A stretch of 12,076 bases of DNA, from NCBI GenBank assembly GCA_965365465.1, contig CBDUBU010000115.1, forward strand, positions 1-12,076, in the 5' to 3' direction. Made by a program: the position numbers and the translations under genes. Below the pieces are notes generated by a model that was not told where the DNA came from, made no database searches, and saw only the letters and a program-made list of their open reading frames with translations. Origin of the DNA: CBDUBU01 sp965365465 (GTDB lineage Bacteria; Bacteroidota; Rhodothermia; Rhodothermales; DASSAV01). This document shows positions 1 to 6,470 of the stretch, in pieces; positions within the stretch are counted from its first letter, which is position 1, and each line of letters starts with the position of its first letter.

Positions 1-393
1 GTGCTCCTGTCGCCGCACCCGCCGCTGCCCGCCGCGCCTCCGGAAGCGCCGCTTGGCAAGGCCCTGCGCGACCGCTTGCCGGGCATCCGTTTTGTGGAAG
101 TCGGGCCGGACACGAACGCGGCGGCGCTGGAACGTCTGGAGCGGGAGGCAGCGCAGGCAGAATGCGTCGTGATCGCAATGGTTGTCAAGCCGGCGGCGTG
201 GCGGAAGTTCGGGCTGCTGCCTGTGCAGGCGCAATTCGTGGAACGGATGACCGCGCGCCGCCCCGTGGTGCTGGTCTCACTCGGCTCGCCCTACATTCTG
301 GACGACTATCCGCAGGCGGCAGCCCGGCTTTGCGCCTACAGCGACGTACCTGCTTCGCAGGAAGCCCTCGCCGAGGTTCTGGCAGGCGCCTGA
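1..393 (+). CDS. Glycoside hydrolase family 3 protein, C-terminal fragment (beta-N-acetylhexosaminidase type)
   Basis: Open from the first base to a TGA at 391-393; the 5' end lies outside the window, so the GTG at base 1 should not be read as a start. The 130 visible residues look like the C-terminal alpha/beta sandwich of GH3 enzymes. There is a hydrophobic strand 'CVVIAMVVKPAAWRKFG', a segment 'RRPVVLVSLGSPYILDDYP', and an ending 'CAYSDVPASQEALAEVLAG'. In bacterial GH3 N-acetylglucosaminidases this region follows the catalytic TIM barrel and closes with the same S-Q-x-A-x-x-x-x-L-x-G pattern. Family members cleave terminal beta-N-acetylglucosamine or beta-glucoside residues, in cell-wall recycling or glycan use. 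The catalytic Asp and His are not in view, so activity and exact specificity cannot be judged. The gene is convergent with its neighbour, only 20 bases away, and no terminator hairpin is visible between them. Confidence 0.8.
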   Translation: MLLSPHPPLPAAPPEAPLGKALRDRLPGIRFVEVGPDTNAAALERLEREAAQAECVVIAMVVKPAAWRKFGLLPVQAQFVERMTARRPVVLVSLGSPYILDDYPQAAARLCAYSDVPASQEALAEVLAGA

Positions 394-413
394 GAACGGT
401 TTGGCAACTGAAG

Positions 414-932
414 TCAGCGATCCTGCATCAGTTCGCGCTGCATTCGGGTGGTGAAAAGGAAGGACGATTCCAGAAAAGCGCCCAGCGCTTCGAGAAAAGC
501 CGCGTCTTCGGCTTCTTCCACGCGGCGGCAATGAGTCTGCAGCGCCCGGACCTCCTCGACGATCATCTCACTCACCTCCGGATACAGACTGAGCAGGCGC
601 TGGTGGATTTCCTGAAGCAGCAGGGCAGCCCGTCCGAGGGTAATCAGTTCATCGAAACGGCGCACCAGTACAGCCGTGTGGCGCTCGTCCCCGTGGAGGC
701 TATGGACGAGACCGGCTTGCAGCCGCATCAACAAGCCGAGCAGTTCGTCCCGTGCGACGTAGAGCGAGGGCCTGGCGACACGCGCTTCCTCCTGCCCGGA
801 AGGGTCGCGTCCGGCGCGGCGCTCGCGCATGGCGCGGCGCACCCCGGCGGCCGTCGAAAGCGTCGAGAGCAGCGCCATCGTCTGCAACATCGCCCCTTCG
901 GCAGGTTCTTCGTGTTCAAATGCCTCGTGCAT
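414..932 (-). CDS. Hypothetical helical protein, 172 aa
   Basis: I do not recognise this protein. The ATG at 932 is chosen because AGGA lies 6 bases upstream (939-942), one of the few clear Shine-Dalgarno sites in the window. The frame stays open to 1010, but that extension would run into the terminator of the upstream gene. The product starts with an acidic segment (MHEAFEHEEPAEG). A helical stretch rich in Leu and Ala follows (about 15-37), then a basic linker (about 36-55) and a long, probably all-helical region (about 58-170) ending in charged residues. There is no signal peptide, no strong membrane segment, and a single cysteine (about 135). The alternation of Leu with Glu and Arg suggests a cytosolic coiled-coil or helical-bundle protein. 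It sits downstream of the CBS gene but beyond its terminator, so it probably has its own promoter, which I could not identify. Real-gene status is supported by the RBS and by the fit between two flanking genes. Confidence 0.7.
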   Translation of the reverse strand: MHEAFEHEEPAEGAMLQTMALLSTLSTAAGVRRAMRERRAGRDPSGQEEARVARPSLYVARDELLGLLMRLQAGLVHSLHGDERHTAVLVRRFDELITLGRAALLLQEIHQRLLSLYPEVSEMIVEEVRALQTHCRRVEEAEDAAFLEALGAFLESSFLFTTRMQRELMQDR

Positions 933-1008
933 GAATTTTCCTGTACGATCTCTGTTTTCCCGGCTGCCGGGCCGGGGGAGGGCGGCAGCCTGCGCTCCTG
1001 TTCTGCAC

Positions 1009-1037
1009 AAAAAAGGGGACCCGGAAGCCGGATCCCC
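1009..1037 (-). terminator. Rho-independent terminator of the CBS-ACT gene
   Basis: Read on the minus strand this is a 10-bp stem, GGGGATCCGG with CCGGGTCCCC (one T-G wobble), a three-base CTT loop, and then six T residues (1009-1014). It begins 27 bases after the TAA of the CBS-ACT gene. It is a classic intrinsic terminator and separates that gene from the small hypothetical gene at 414-932. Confidence 0.85.
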
Positions 1038-1064
1038 GCAGTTTTCCCCGAAAATCGTACGGCC

Positions 1065-1730
1065 TTACACTTCCAGATACCGCATGAACTCCCGGACGCG
1101 GTGCATCAGGTCTTCCTCGTCCTCGCTCTCGCCAAAAGAAGCAACGACATGGTAGCCAAAATGCTCCAGCATGTGGCGCACGCGCGAGGCATCGGTTACG
1201 TTCAGCTTGAGGGTTACGTGAGAGACCCCTCCGGCAGGCCCCGGCGGCTCTGAAGCGACCGAGAGCACCTTCACGTTGCTCTGTTCGATGGTATACACCA
1301 GCTTGGCAAGCGAATAGTCACGTGCTTCCACTTCCAGGGCCAGGATCGCGCCGGGTTCCTGGGTGCAGAGCATACGGGCGAAATGATCGAAAATATCGTG
1401 GCGCTTGACGAGGCCCAGATACCGCCCGTCCATTTCGGCGACCGGCAGGGTGGTCAGGTCATGCTCCACCATTGTTTTGGTTACATCAAAAACATGGTTC
1501 TCCGGTCGTGCGCTGAGCGGTCTGGGACCGAGGATTCCGTTGAGTTCTGCCTCCGAGTCGAACGAATCGAGCAACTGGTCTTCGGAAATCAAGCCTACCA
1601 GCAGGTTGGCCTCATCGACGACCGGAAGGTGTCTGACCCTCAGCTCCATCAGCAAACCGAGCGCATCTTCAACCGTGTCGCTCGGTTTCAGCGAAGGGGC
1701 CGTGCGGCTTATAAGATTCTGAATGGTCAT
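1065..1730 (-). CDS. CBS domain pair protein with C-terminal ACT-like domain
   Basis: A 221-residue cytosolic protein of the AcuB-like CBS-ACT type. Two CBS motifs occupy about 8-58 and 73-120. The first shows the typical 'LMELRVRHLPVVDE..LVGLISEDQL'; the second shows 'MVEHDLTTLPVAEMDGRYLGLVKRHDI'. CBS pairs form a Bateman module that usually binds adenosine nucleotides (AMP, ATP, S-adenosylmethionine). Residues 126-200 have an ACT-like strand-helix-strand layout ('ALEVEARDYSLAKLVYTIEQ', then 'VTLKLNVTDASRVRHMLEHFGYHVVASF'), a fold used for binding amino acids or other small ligands. It has no catalytic domain, so a sensor or regulator role is inferred and its target is unknown. I chose ATG 1730 because homologous CBS proteins begin just before this 'hydrophobic plus SxxD' block. 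The frame is open to a TTG at 1802, but those 24 residues look non-conserved. The start has only a weak RBS. A terminator follows the gene; it is probably transcribed alone. Confidence 0.87.
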   Translation of the reverse strand: MTIQNLISRTAPSLKPSDTVEDALGLLMELRVRHLPVVDEANLLVGLISEDQLLDSFDSEAELNGILGPRPLSARPENHVFDVTKTMVEHDLTTLPVAEMDGRYLGLVKRHDIFDHFARMLCTQEPGAILALEVEARDYSLAKLVYTIEQSNVKVLSVASEPPGPAGGVSHVTLKLNVTDASRVRHMLEHFGYHVVASFGESEDEEDLMHRVREFMRYLEV

Positions 1731-1847
1731 ATTCACCAGGGTATGTAGAAGCGCAGCGGTTGCGGTGTTTCCGTTCCGACGCGCTACCCTATATCGTAGC
1801 AATAGCCATGCCGCATCTCACAGACGGCCGGGCAAGCGCCACCCTGT

Positions 1848-1878
1848 ATTGTATCTTCCAGACAGCCTGGAGTTACAA
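1848..1878 (-). promoter_or_regulatory. Possible promoter of the CBS-ACT gene
   Basis: On the minus strand TTGTAA (1873-1878) is followed after 19 bases by TACAAT (1848-1853). TACAAT matches five of six bases of the TATAAT -10 box; TTGTAA is a modest -35. It lies about 118 bases upstream of ATG 1730 in the otherwise uncommitted hflX-CBS gap. A small 5-bp hairpin (1783-1800, GCTAC with GTAGC) would then lie in the leader. The spacing is longer than ideal and the Bacteroidota form is not matched, so this is tentative. Confidence 0.3.
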
Positions 1879-1911
1879 AGAAAGGGCGCGAACTGCAAGT
1901 GACTTTTGGAT

Positions 1912-1934
1912 ACCCTTACCCATAGCGTAAGGAT
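1912..1934 (-). other. Small inverted repeat just after hflX
   Basis: ATCCTTAC and GTAAGGGT (minus strand) can pair over 8 bp, with one T-G wobble and a 7-base loop, starting 13 bases after the hflX stop. No T-run follows (the next bases are ATCCAAAAGT), so it is not a standard intrinsic terminator. It may stabilise the 3' end or be chance. Confidence 0.3.
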
Positions 1935-1946
1935 GACCTTTCGCTT

Positions 1947-3281
1947 TTACAGCCTCATCTTCCCGTTGAAGCCGGGCGCGTCAGGGCCGGCATACCGTTC
2001 GAGCAGCGGAGCAAGGTCTTGCTCATGCTTCCGCGCAGCCCGGAAATGCAGCTTCGCCACCGGCTGGACAGGGGCGTCTCCGTTTCGCATGAAGACGTAT
2101 TCCTCCGAAAGCACATCCGCTACGCGGTGAATATACGCTATAGACTTCGACTCCGTGACAGGCACATAGGCTATGCGCTCGACGAAATCGCGCTCCACCC
2201 GTTCGAGCAGCTTCCGCTTCAGTTCTTCCACCCCGATTCCGCGCAGGGCAGAAACAAATGCCACGTCCGGATATTCGGCGCGGAGCGTGCCGAGCAGTCC
2301 GTGCTCGCCCAGGGCATCTACTTTATTGAACACCATCAGGTGCGGCTTGTCCAGTGCGCCCAGTTCTTTCAGCGTCTCGTTGACGATCCGGATGTGGTCT
2401 TCAAATTTTGGATGGGTAGCGTCTACGACGTGCAGCAGCACATCGCTCTCCCGCACTTCATCGAGTGTGCTCTTGAAGCTTTCGATCAGTCGGTGCGGCA
2501 GCTTGCGGATGAACCCTACCGTGTCGGAGATCAGCGCCTCGTGATGGGAGGCCAGACTGATGAGTCGGGTCGTGGCATCGAGCGTGGCAAAGAGCCGGTC
2601 CTCCGCCAGCACATGCGTGTCGGCCAGCGCGTTCATAAGGGTAGACTTCCCCGCGTTGGTATAGCCGACCAGCGACACCCGTGTGTACCGGCTTCGCCCT
2701 TTGCGCTGGGTCGCCCGCTGCCGGTCTATCCGTTCCAGGCGCTCCTTGAGCGTCGAGATGCGCTGGCCGATGAGCTGGCGGTCGGTTTCGATCTGCGTTT
2801 CGCCGGGTCCCTTTGTGCCGATGCCGCCTTTCTGCCGCGAAAGGTGCGTCCATTGCCGGGTGAGGCGGGTGCGGAGGTAGTCCAGTTGCGCCAGTTCTAC
2901 CTGTGTTTTGGCGGTCGCCGACTTGGCGCGGCTGGCAAAAATGTCCAGAATCAGCCCCGTTCGGTCCAGCAGCTTGCAGCCGACGGACTTCTCCAGGTTG
3001 CGGATCTGGTTAGGGGAGAGGTCGTCGTCGAAGATGACCAGGTCGCTGTTTCGCTGCGCGACCAGGTGCTTCAATTCCTGCACCTTGCCCTTTCCGAGAT
3101 ACGTAGCCGCGTTCAGGTGGGCGAGCGATTGTGTGACGCGGTCGGTGACGTGAGCGCCGGCGGTATCCGCCAGCAGTTCCAGTTCATTCAGCGAATCCTC
3201 GACATCCCATTGCGACGTATCGGGCGTGATGACTCCGACGAGGATGGCAGCTTCGGTAGTGGTAGGAGTGGTCTGGTACAA
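1947..3281 (-). CDS. hflX: GTPase HflX
   Basis: A 444-residue ribosome-associated GTPase of the Obg-HflX superfamily. Known members bind the 50S subunit and split stalled 70S ribosomes during heat or other stress. The N-terminal HflX domain shows the glycine-rich signature 'GKGKVQEL' (63-70) and 'DDDLSPNQIRNLE' (85-97). A helical linker leads to 'KGPGETQIETDRQL' (157-170), a hallmark of the family. The G domain has G1 'GYTNAGKST' (206-214), G3 'DTVGF' (253-257), G4 'NKVD' (319-322) and G5 'SAL' (344-346). A short C-terminal domain follows from about 365. Length and motifs are normal and nothing is missing. The start is a TTG at 3281: it is the only usual start codon between the in-frame stop at 3300-3302 and the conserved 'AILVGVITP' block, and no Shine-Dalgarno is visible. 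The gene has its own promoter (3384-3414), so it is probably transcribed independently of the membrane-protein genes upstream. Confidence 0.97.
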   Translation of the reverse strand: MYQTTPTTTEAAILVGVITPDTSQWDVEDSLNELELLADTAGAHVTDRVTQSLAHLNAATYLGKGKVQELKHLVAQRNSDLVIFDDDLSPNQIRNLEKSVGCKLLDRTGLILDIFASRAKSATAKTQVELAQLDYLRTRLTRQWTHLSRQKGGIGTKGPGETQIETDRQLIGQRISTLKERLERIDRQRATQRKGRSRYTRVSLVGYTNAGKSTLMNALADTHVLAEDRLFATLDATTRLISLASHHEALISDTVGFIRKLPHRLIESFKSTLDEVRESDVLLHVVDATHPKFEDHIRIVNETLKELGALDKPHLMVFNKVDALGEHGLLGTLRAEYPDVAFVSALRGIGVEELKRKLLERVERDFVERIAYVPVTESKSIAYIHRVADVLSEEYVFMRNGDAPVQPVAKLHFRAARKHEQDLAPLLERYAGPDAPGFNGKMRL

Positions 3282-3315
3282 AGGGTACGTATGCTGGTGT
3301 TACGGACAGTCAGGC

Positions 3316-3383
3316 GGCGCATTCGGGCTTGACTGACGCACGACAAAAATGTCAGGCAGCGGCCGGGCGTACCGGAATGCGCC
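3316..3383. repeat. 9-bp inverted repeat in the hflX leader/promoter
   Basis: GGCGCATTC (3316-3324) and GAATGCGCC (3375-3383) are perfect inverted copies, with a smaller pair CTGAC (3333-3337) and GTCAG (3351-3355) nested inside. The right arm touches the -7 element of the hflX promoter and overlaps the expected transcription start, so a full RNA stem may not form. An operator role is equally possible. Confidence 0.4.
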
Positions 3384-3414
3384 CAAATATAACATATACA
3401 ATAGGAAAGGCAAA
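3384..3414 (-). promoter_or_regulatory. Bacteroidota-type promoter of hflX
   Basis: Minus strand: TTTG (3411-3414), exactly 19 bases, then TATATTTG (3384-3391). This matches the Bacteroidota housekeeping consensus TTTG-N19-21-TAnnTTTG at every specified base. It lies in the only AT-rich island of the neighbourhood, 37 bases after the preceding minus-strand gene ends. Expected start of transcription is near 3377, giving a leader of about 95 bases before the TTG of hflX. Confidence 0.75.
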
Positions 3415-3450
3415 CATCGTGCCCGTGCAGAAATGGCAGTCCGGTCTGGT

Positions 3451-4029
3451 TCAGCCTTCAAGGGTTTTCTTGCCGTAGGTCTGCTGCATGGAAAAATCGA
3501 AACGCGCATCCAGTTTGGCGGCTACGATGGCATCGAAGCGCTGCCGGTGTAGCGCAGGCACCGGCAGTTCAAGGCGCCTGCGGCCTCCTGACCCGTCCAC
3601 GTAAAAAAAGACATAGCCTTTTTGTTTGCCGCGAGCGTATTCGAAGTAGTCCACCACCTGACCCCAGGCAATGGCGCGGGCCGCATGATTCACATTCTGG
3701 AGAACGCCGTAGTCTGATACGACCACCGTAGCAGAGAGCAGCGCGGAAGCGAACCAGAACAATCCTCCGAGCAGATAGCCGGCAAAAATGCTGAGGTCGA
3801 GGGCGTGTCCCATTGCCAGCGCATACCCGATAAAGAGCAGTACGACGCTCAGGAACAACACCGGCCAGACCGGGAGGCCAAACAACCGGCCCGCACGCCA
3901 TGAAACCAGCACCCGGCGCAGCCGGAGCCGGTTCGTCACAGTAACCAGCATGAGCAGCGAGGTCACGCTGACAAACCCGATCAGCAGGGCCAGATGAAGA
4001 GAAAGAAAAACGTCGGAGGCGGCGAACAT
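3451..4029 (-). CDS. Small membrane protein with possible PH-like cytosolic tail, 192 aa
   Basis: I do not recognise a named family. Three membrane helices are clear: about 7-31, 52-72 and 79-102, with a basic loop (NRLRLRRVLVSWRAGR) between the first two. That loop is probably cytosolic, which would place the N-terminus outside. The remaining 90 residues form a soluble tail. It begins 'VVVSDYGVLQNVNHAARAIAWGQVVDYFEYARGKQKGYVFFYVD' and continues with an Arg-rich strand and a helix 'LHRQRFDAIVAAKLDARF'. The order (strand-rich, a W after the turn, charged strand, C-terminal helix) resembles small bacterial PH-like domains that follow membrane helices; this is a fold guess only. The ATG at 4029 is the only sensible start; no Shine-Dalgarno is visible. 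It lies 87 bases downstream of the vWA/BatA-like gene with no terminator between, so co-transcription is likely. Confidence 0.75.
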   Translation of the reverse strand: MFAASDVFLSLHLALLIGFVSVTSLLMLVTVTNRLRLRRVLVSWRAGRLFGLPVWPVLFLSVVLLFIGYALAMGHALDLSIFAGYLLGGLFWFASALLSATVVVSDYGVLQNVNHAARAIAWGQVVDYFEYARGKQKGYVFFYVDGSGGRRRLELPVPALHRQRFDAIVAAKLDARFDFSMQQTYGKKTLEG

Positions 4030-4116
4030 CGGATCAGAGAGAGCTTACATACCGGAAAAATGCTTCGTTTGCGCTGTTGCGGCTGAAGGAAAACGACAGC
4101 CTGAGAAATCCCGTCA

Positions 4117-6249
4117 TCAGGCCGAGACGGATTCAGGCCGCCACTGCCGGGCGACCACCATCTCGGCTGCCAGAAAAATCAACGCGAGCAGTAGAAAGAC
4201 GTTCCACAATTCTACGCCGGAACGCGATTCCTTTATCTCTTGCATGATGCGCGCGGCGCCGTCCCTTCCGGCGTCCATAACCCGTACGTCGGCGTCTGTT
4301 GCTTCGGCGAGGGCGGCCTGCGCCTCCTGTCCCGAATACGTCTGCAGGTTGGACTCGCGCTGATCCATGTTAAAGGCAACGCGCCGCACCAGCCGGTCGC
4401 CGGCGCGCACGTCATACACACCGGGCGTGCGTATATCCGCTCCGAAGGTCATCAGTATGGCGCCGAACAGACCGCGTTGCTCCGGCGTGATCTCCTCGCC
4501 GCCGGGTGAAACCAGTCGCAGCGTTTGCGACTCCGAAACTCCCGTCACGCGCAACTCTGCCGGCTTGCCGACCAGGAACTGCTCTCCGGCAACCGACTCC
4601 GTGGAAGACAGGTAGTAGATCGAACGGTATAACAGCGGGATGAACAGGCCGCGCACGGGAAAATCGCTCCACCGGGCATCCGGCGCCACAGCCAGTACGA
4701 AGGCGCTGCCCTGCCCATGTCGGATTTCCTGCAGAAATGGAAATCCGTTCGACATCTGGATCAGCGTCTGTTCCGTGCCCGATCCCGGCGTATAATTCAT
4801 GGCATAATACAGGTCGGGACGCTCCACGTTCAGGTCGGAACCCGGCTGTCCCGTCCCTCCGAACACCCCCTCGAACAGGGGGTGCTCCAGGTCTACACGG
4901 TCGAATGAAGCGGTTGCTGCGCCCGATCCCAGGTTGCCGGAGAACCCGCTGAAGCGACCCGCGCCGAGACCGGCAAAGAGCGCGTTATAGTCTTCGGCCT
5001 GCGCCGCCGGGCCGGGGAAGAACAGCAGGCCGCCGCCCTCTTCCACATAGCGCGCCAGAGAAGCTACCTCGCCGCTGGAAAGGCTCCGCGGCCCGACGAG
5101 CACGACGGCGTCGTAAGCGCCCAGGTTTTTCGATGCCAGGGCGCTCTCCGGGACGGTCTCCACCTCCAGGGCAACCCGCCCGCCCGTCAGTTTCGGCGAG
5201 AGTGCAAGTTCCACGTAGTCGGTGCGCTGTTCCTCTCCGCGCACCACCAGCAGCCGTCGCTGCTCCGGGACGTTGAGTGTGAAGAAGCGCTCGTTGTCAT
5301 ACGGAAAGGCATCATCCTCGGTCTGAACGAGGCCGGAAAGCCACCCGCGCCGCTGCGGCGTGACCGTAAACACGACCGTAGCCGGCGCGCCCGGTTCCAG
5401 GTCGGCGGTCCCCTGCGCCACGCGCTCGCCTTCCAGAAAAAGCCCGGCCAGGTAGTCCTCGATCCGTTCCTGCCCGTAGTTCACCAGGGTGGCTTCGATG
5501 CGCACCGGCTGGCTGACCTCAATGATGCGGCTCAACACCCGCACCCCTGTCACCGCGACGTTGGCAAAGCGCCGGTCGCCCACCGGAACCAGAACCACCC
5601 GCGCCGAACCCGGCAGTTCGGCCCCCACCGAATCCAGCAGCGTGCTGCGCTGGAAATCCGAAAAGAAATAGATTTCCCGGTTCAGATTGGAAGCTCGTGA
5701 CAGCAGATCGCTGCCTTTCATGAGCGAGCGCACTGTAGAAGAAGTCGCGGGCATGGCTTCGATGTCGGCCACGGCCTCCTGCGCCGAACCCCGGCTGTTG
5801 AAAGGAGCCGTTCCTGCCGCGGTTTCTCCTTCCGAAGAAAGCACGAAAACCTCATCGCCCGGCTCCATCTGCTGGATCACCGCATCCGCCAGTTCCCGCG
5901 CCTGGGCAAGGTACTCGCCGTTTCCGTCGCGCAAGGTCATCGAAAGGGAATTGTCAAGGATGACCGCTACGGAAGAATTCGCACGCCCTCCGAAAGTCGC
6001 GGCCACGTTGCTGGTCAGCGTGGGGCGGGCAAACGCCAGGATCAGCGAGGCCAGCGCCAGCGTGCGCAGCAGCAGCAGCAACCACTGTTTGATCTGGACG
6101 CGCTGCATGGTCGTCTGCTGGAGTTCCTTCAGGAATGCCAGCGAACTGAAGTCTACCTTTCGCGGGCGGCGAAAGTTGAAAAGGTGAATGATGAGCGGAA
6201 TCGCTGCAGCAATCAGCCCGAACAGAATGAGCGGGTTCAGAAAAGTCAT
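4117..6249 (-). CDS. BatA-like von Willebrand factor A membrane protein, 710 aa
   Basis: The N-terminus is the two-anchor module found in many Bacteroidota vWA proteins. A membrane helix (about 4-24) is followed by 'FNFRRPRKVDFSSLAFLKEL', then a second helix (about 55-75) ending 'ARPTL'. A vWA domain follows (about 92-235), with an intact MIDAS start D-x-S-x-S (D99, S101, S103) and a later 'FFSDFQ' strand. Residues about 240-325 look like an Ig-like/CARDB segment. Residues about 330-545 resemble a class I glutamine amidotransferase-like domain (for example 'AVVLVGPRSL' and 'YVEEGGGLLFFPG'), probably non-catalytic. A final membrane helix lies at about 682-701, just before the C-terminus. Relatives are thought to work in envelope or Bat-type stress functions, but the role here is inferred. 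I chose ATG 6249 because the two-anchor family starts exactly there; the open frame up to 6513 would overlap uvrA. No MoxR ATPase or DUF58 gene, the usual Bat partners, is visible nearby. Confidence 0.87.
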   Translation of the reverse strand: MTFLNPLILFGLIAAAIPLIIHLFNFRRPRKVDFSSLAFLKELQQTTMQRVQIKQWLLLLLRTLALASLILAFARPTLTSNVAATFGGRANSSVAVILDNSLSMTLRDGNGEYLAQARELADAVIQQMEPGDEVFVLSSEGETAAGTAPFNSRGSAQEAVADIEAMPATSSTVRSLMKGSDLLSRASNLNREIYFFSDFQRSTLLDSVGAELPGSARVVLVPVGDRRFANVAVTGVRVLSRIIEVSQPVRIEATLVNYGQERIEDYLAGLFLEGERVAQGTADLEPGAPATVVFTVTPQRRGWLSGLVQTEDDAFPYDNERFFTLNVPEQRRLLVVRGEEQRTDYVELALSPKLTGGRVALEVETVPESALASKNLGAYDAVVLVGPRSLSSGEVASLARYVEEGGGLLFFPGPAAQAEDYNALFAGLGAGRFSGFSGNLGSGAATASFDRVDLEHPLFEGVFGGTGQPGSDLNVERPDLYYAMNYTPGSGTEQTLIQMSNGFPFLQEIRHGQGSAFVLAVAPDARWSDFPVRGLFIPLLYRSIYYLSSTESVAGEQFLVGKPAELRVTGVSESQTLRLVSPGGEEITPEQRGLFGAILMTFGADIRTPGVYDVRAGDRLVRRVAFNMDQRESNLQTYSGQEAQAALAEATDADVRVMDAGRDGAARIMQEIKESRSGVELWNVFLLLALIFLAAEMVVARQWRPESVSA

Positions 6250-6281
6250 AAACAGCGAGCGTCCAGTAATTCGAGGGGGAG

Positions 6282-6371
6282 TTCCTGACGTTTCCTGGCA
6301 TTCGGCAGGAGCAAGTCGGCGGAAGTTTACTTGCCCGCCGGAGCGCTGTTCCTGCCTGTCCGGTGCAGGAA
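6282..6371. promoter_or_regulatory. Cluster of TTCCTG half-sites between the vWA gene and uvrA
   Basis: TTCCTG occurs at 6282-6287, 6292-6297 (10 bases apart) and 6349-6354. The reverse, CAGGAA, occurs at 6366-6371 and a near copy, CAGGAG, at 6306-6311. The pair 6349-6354/6366-6371 is an inverted repeat with 11 bases between. This is the shared upstream region of two divergent genes, so an operator is conceivable. No match to a known SOS box was recognised and no clear promoter could be assigned to either gene. Confidence 0.3.
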
Positions 6372-6470
6372 AAATCACGAATCGGCGCGGCATCCTATCG
6401 GGCCGAAGTTCGTATAACGGTAGCTTTACCCTTTTGTTTTTGCTCCTATTTACCGGACCCAACCGCCTTA

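Noticed and set aside
162..1253. 363-residue plus-strand open frame
   Set aside because: It runs antisense through the hypothetical and CBS genes, has no recognisable domain and shows the Arg/Gly/Ala-rich make-up of GC-rich shadow frames.
2019..3332. 437-residue plus-strand open frame opposite hflX
   Set aside because: Entirely antisense to a gene with complete HflX motifs; no domain and no RBS.
6064..6084. Run of GCA/CAG triplets
   Set aside because: On the minus strand these are Leu/Leu codons of the second membrane anchor of the vWA protein, not a functional microsatellite.
6363..6470. 36-residue upstream extension of UvrA
   Set aside because: Residues are not UvrA-like and ATG 6471 already leaves a leader before the conserved core.
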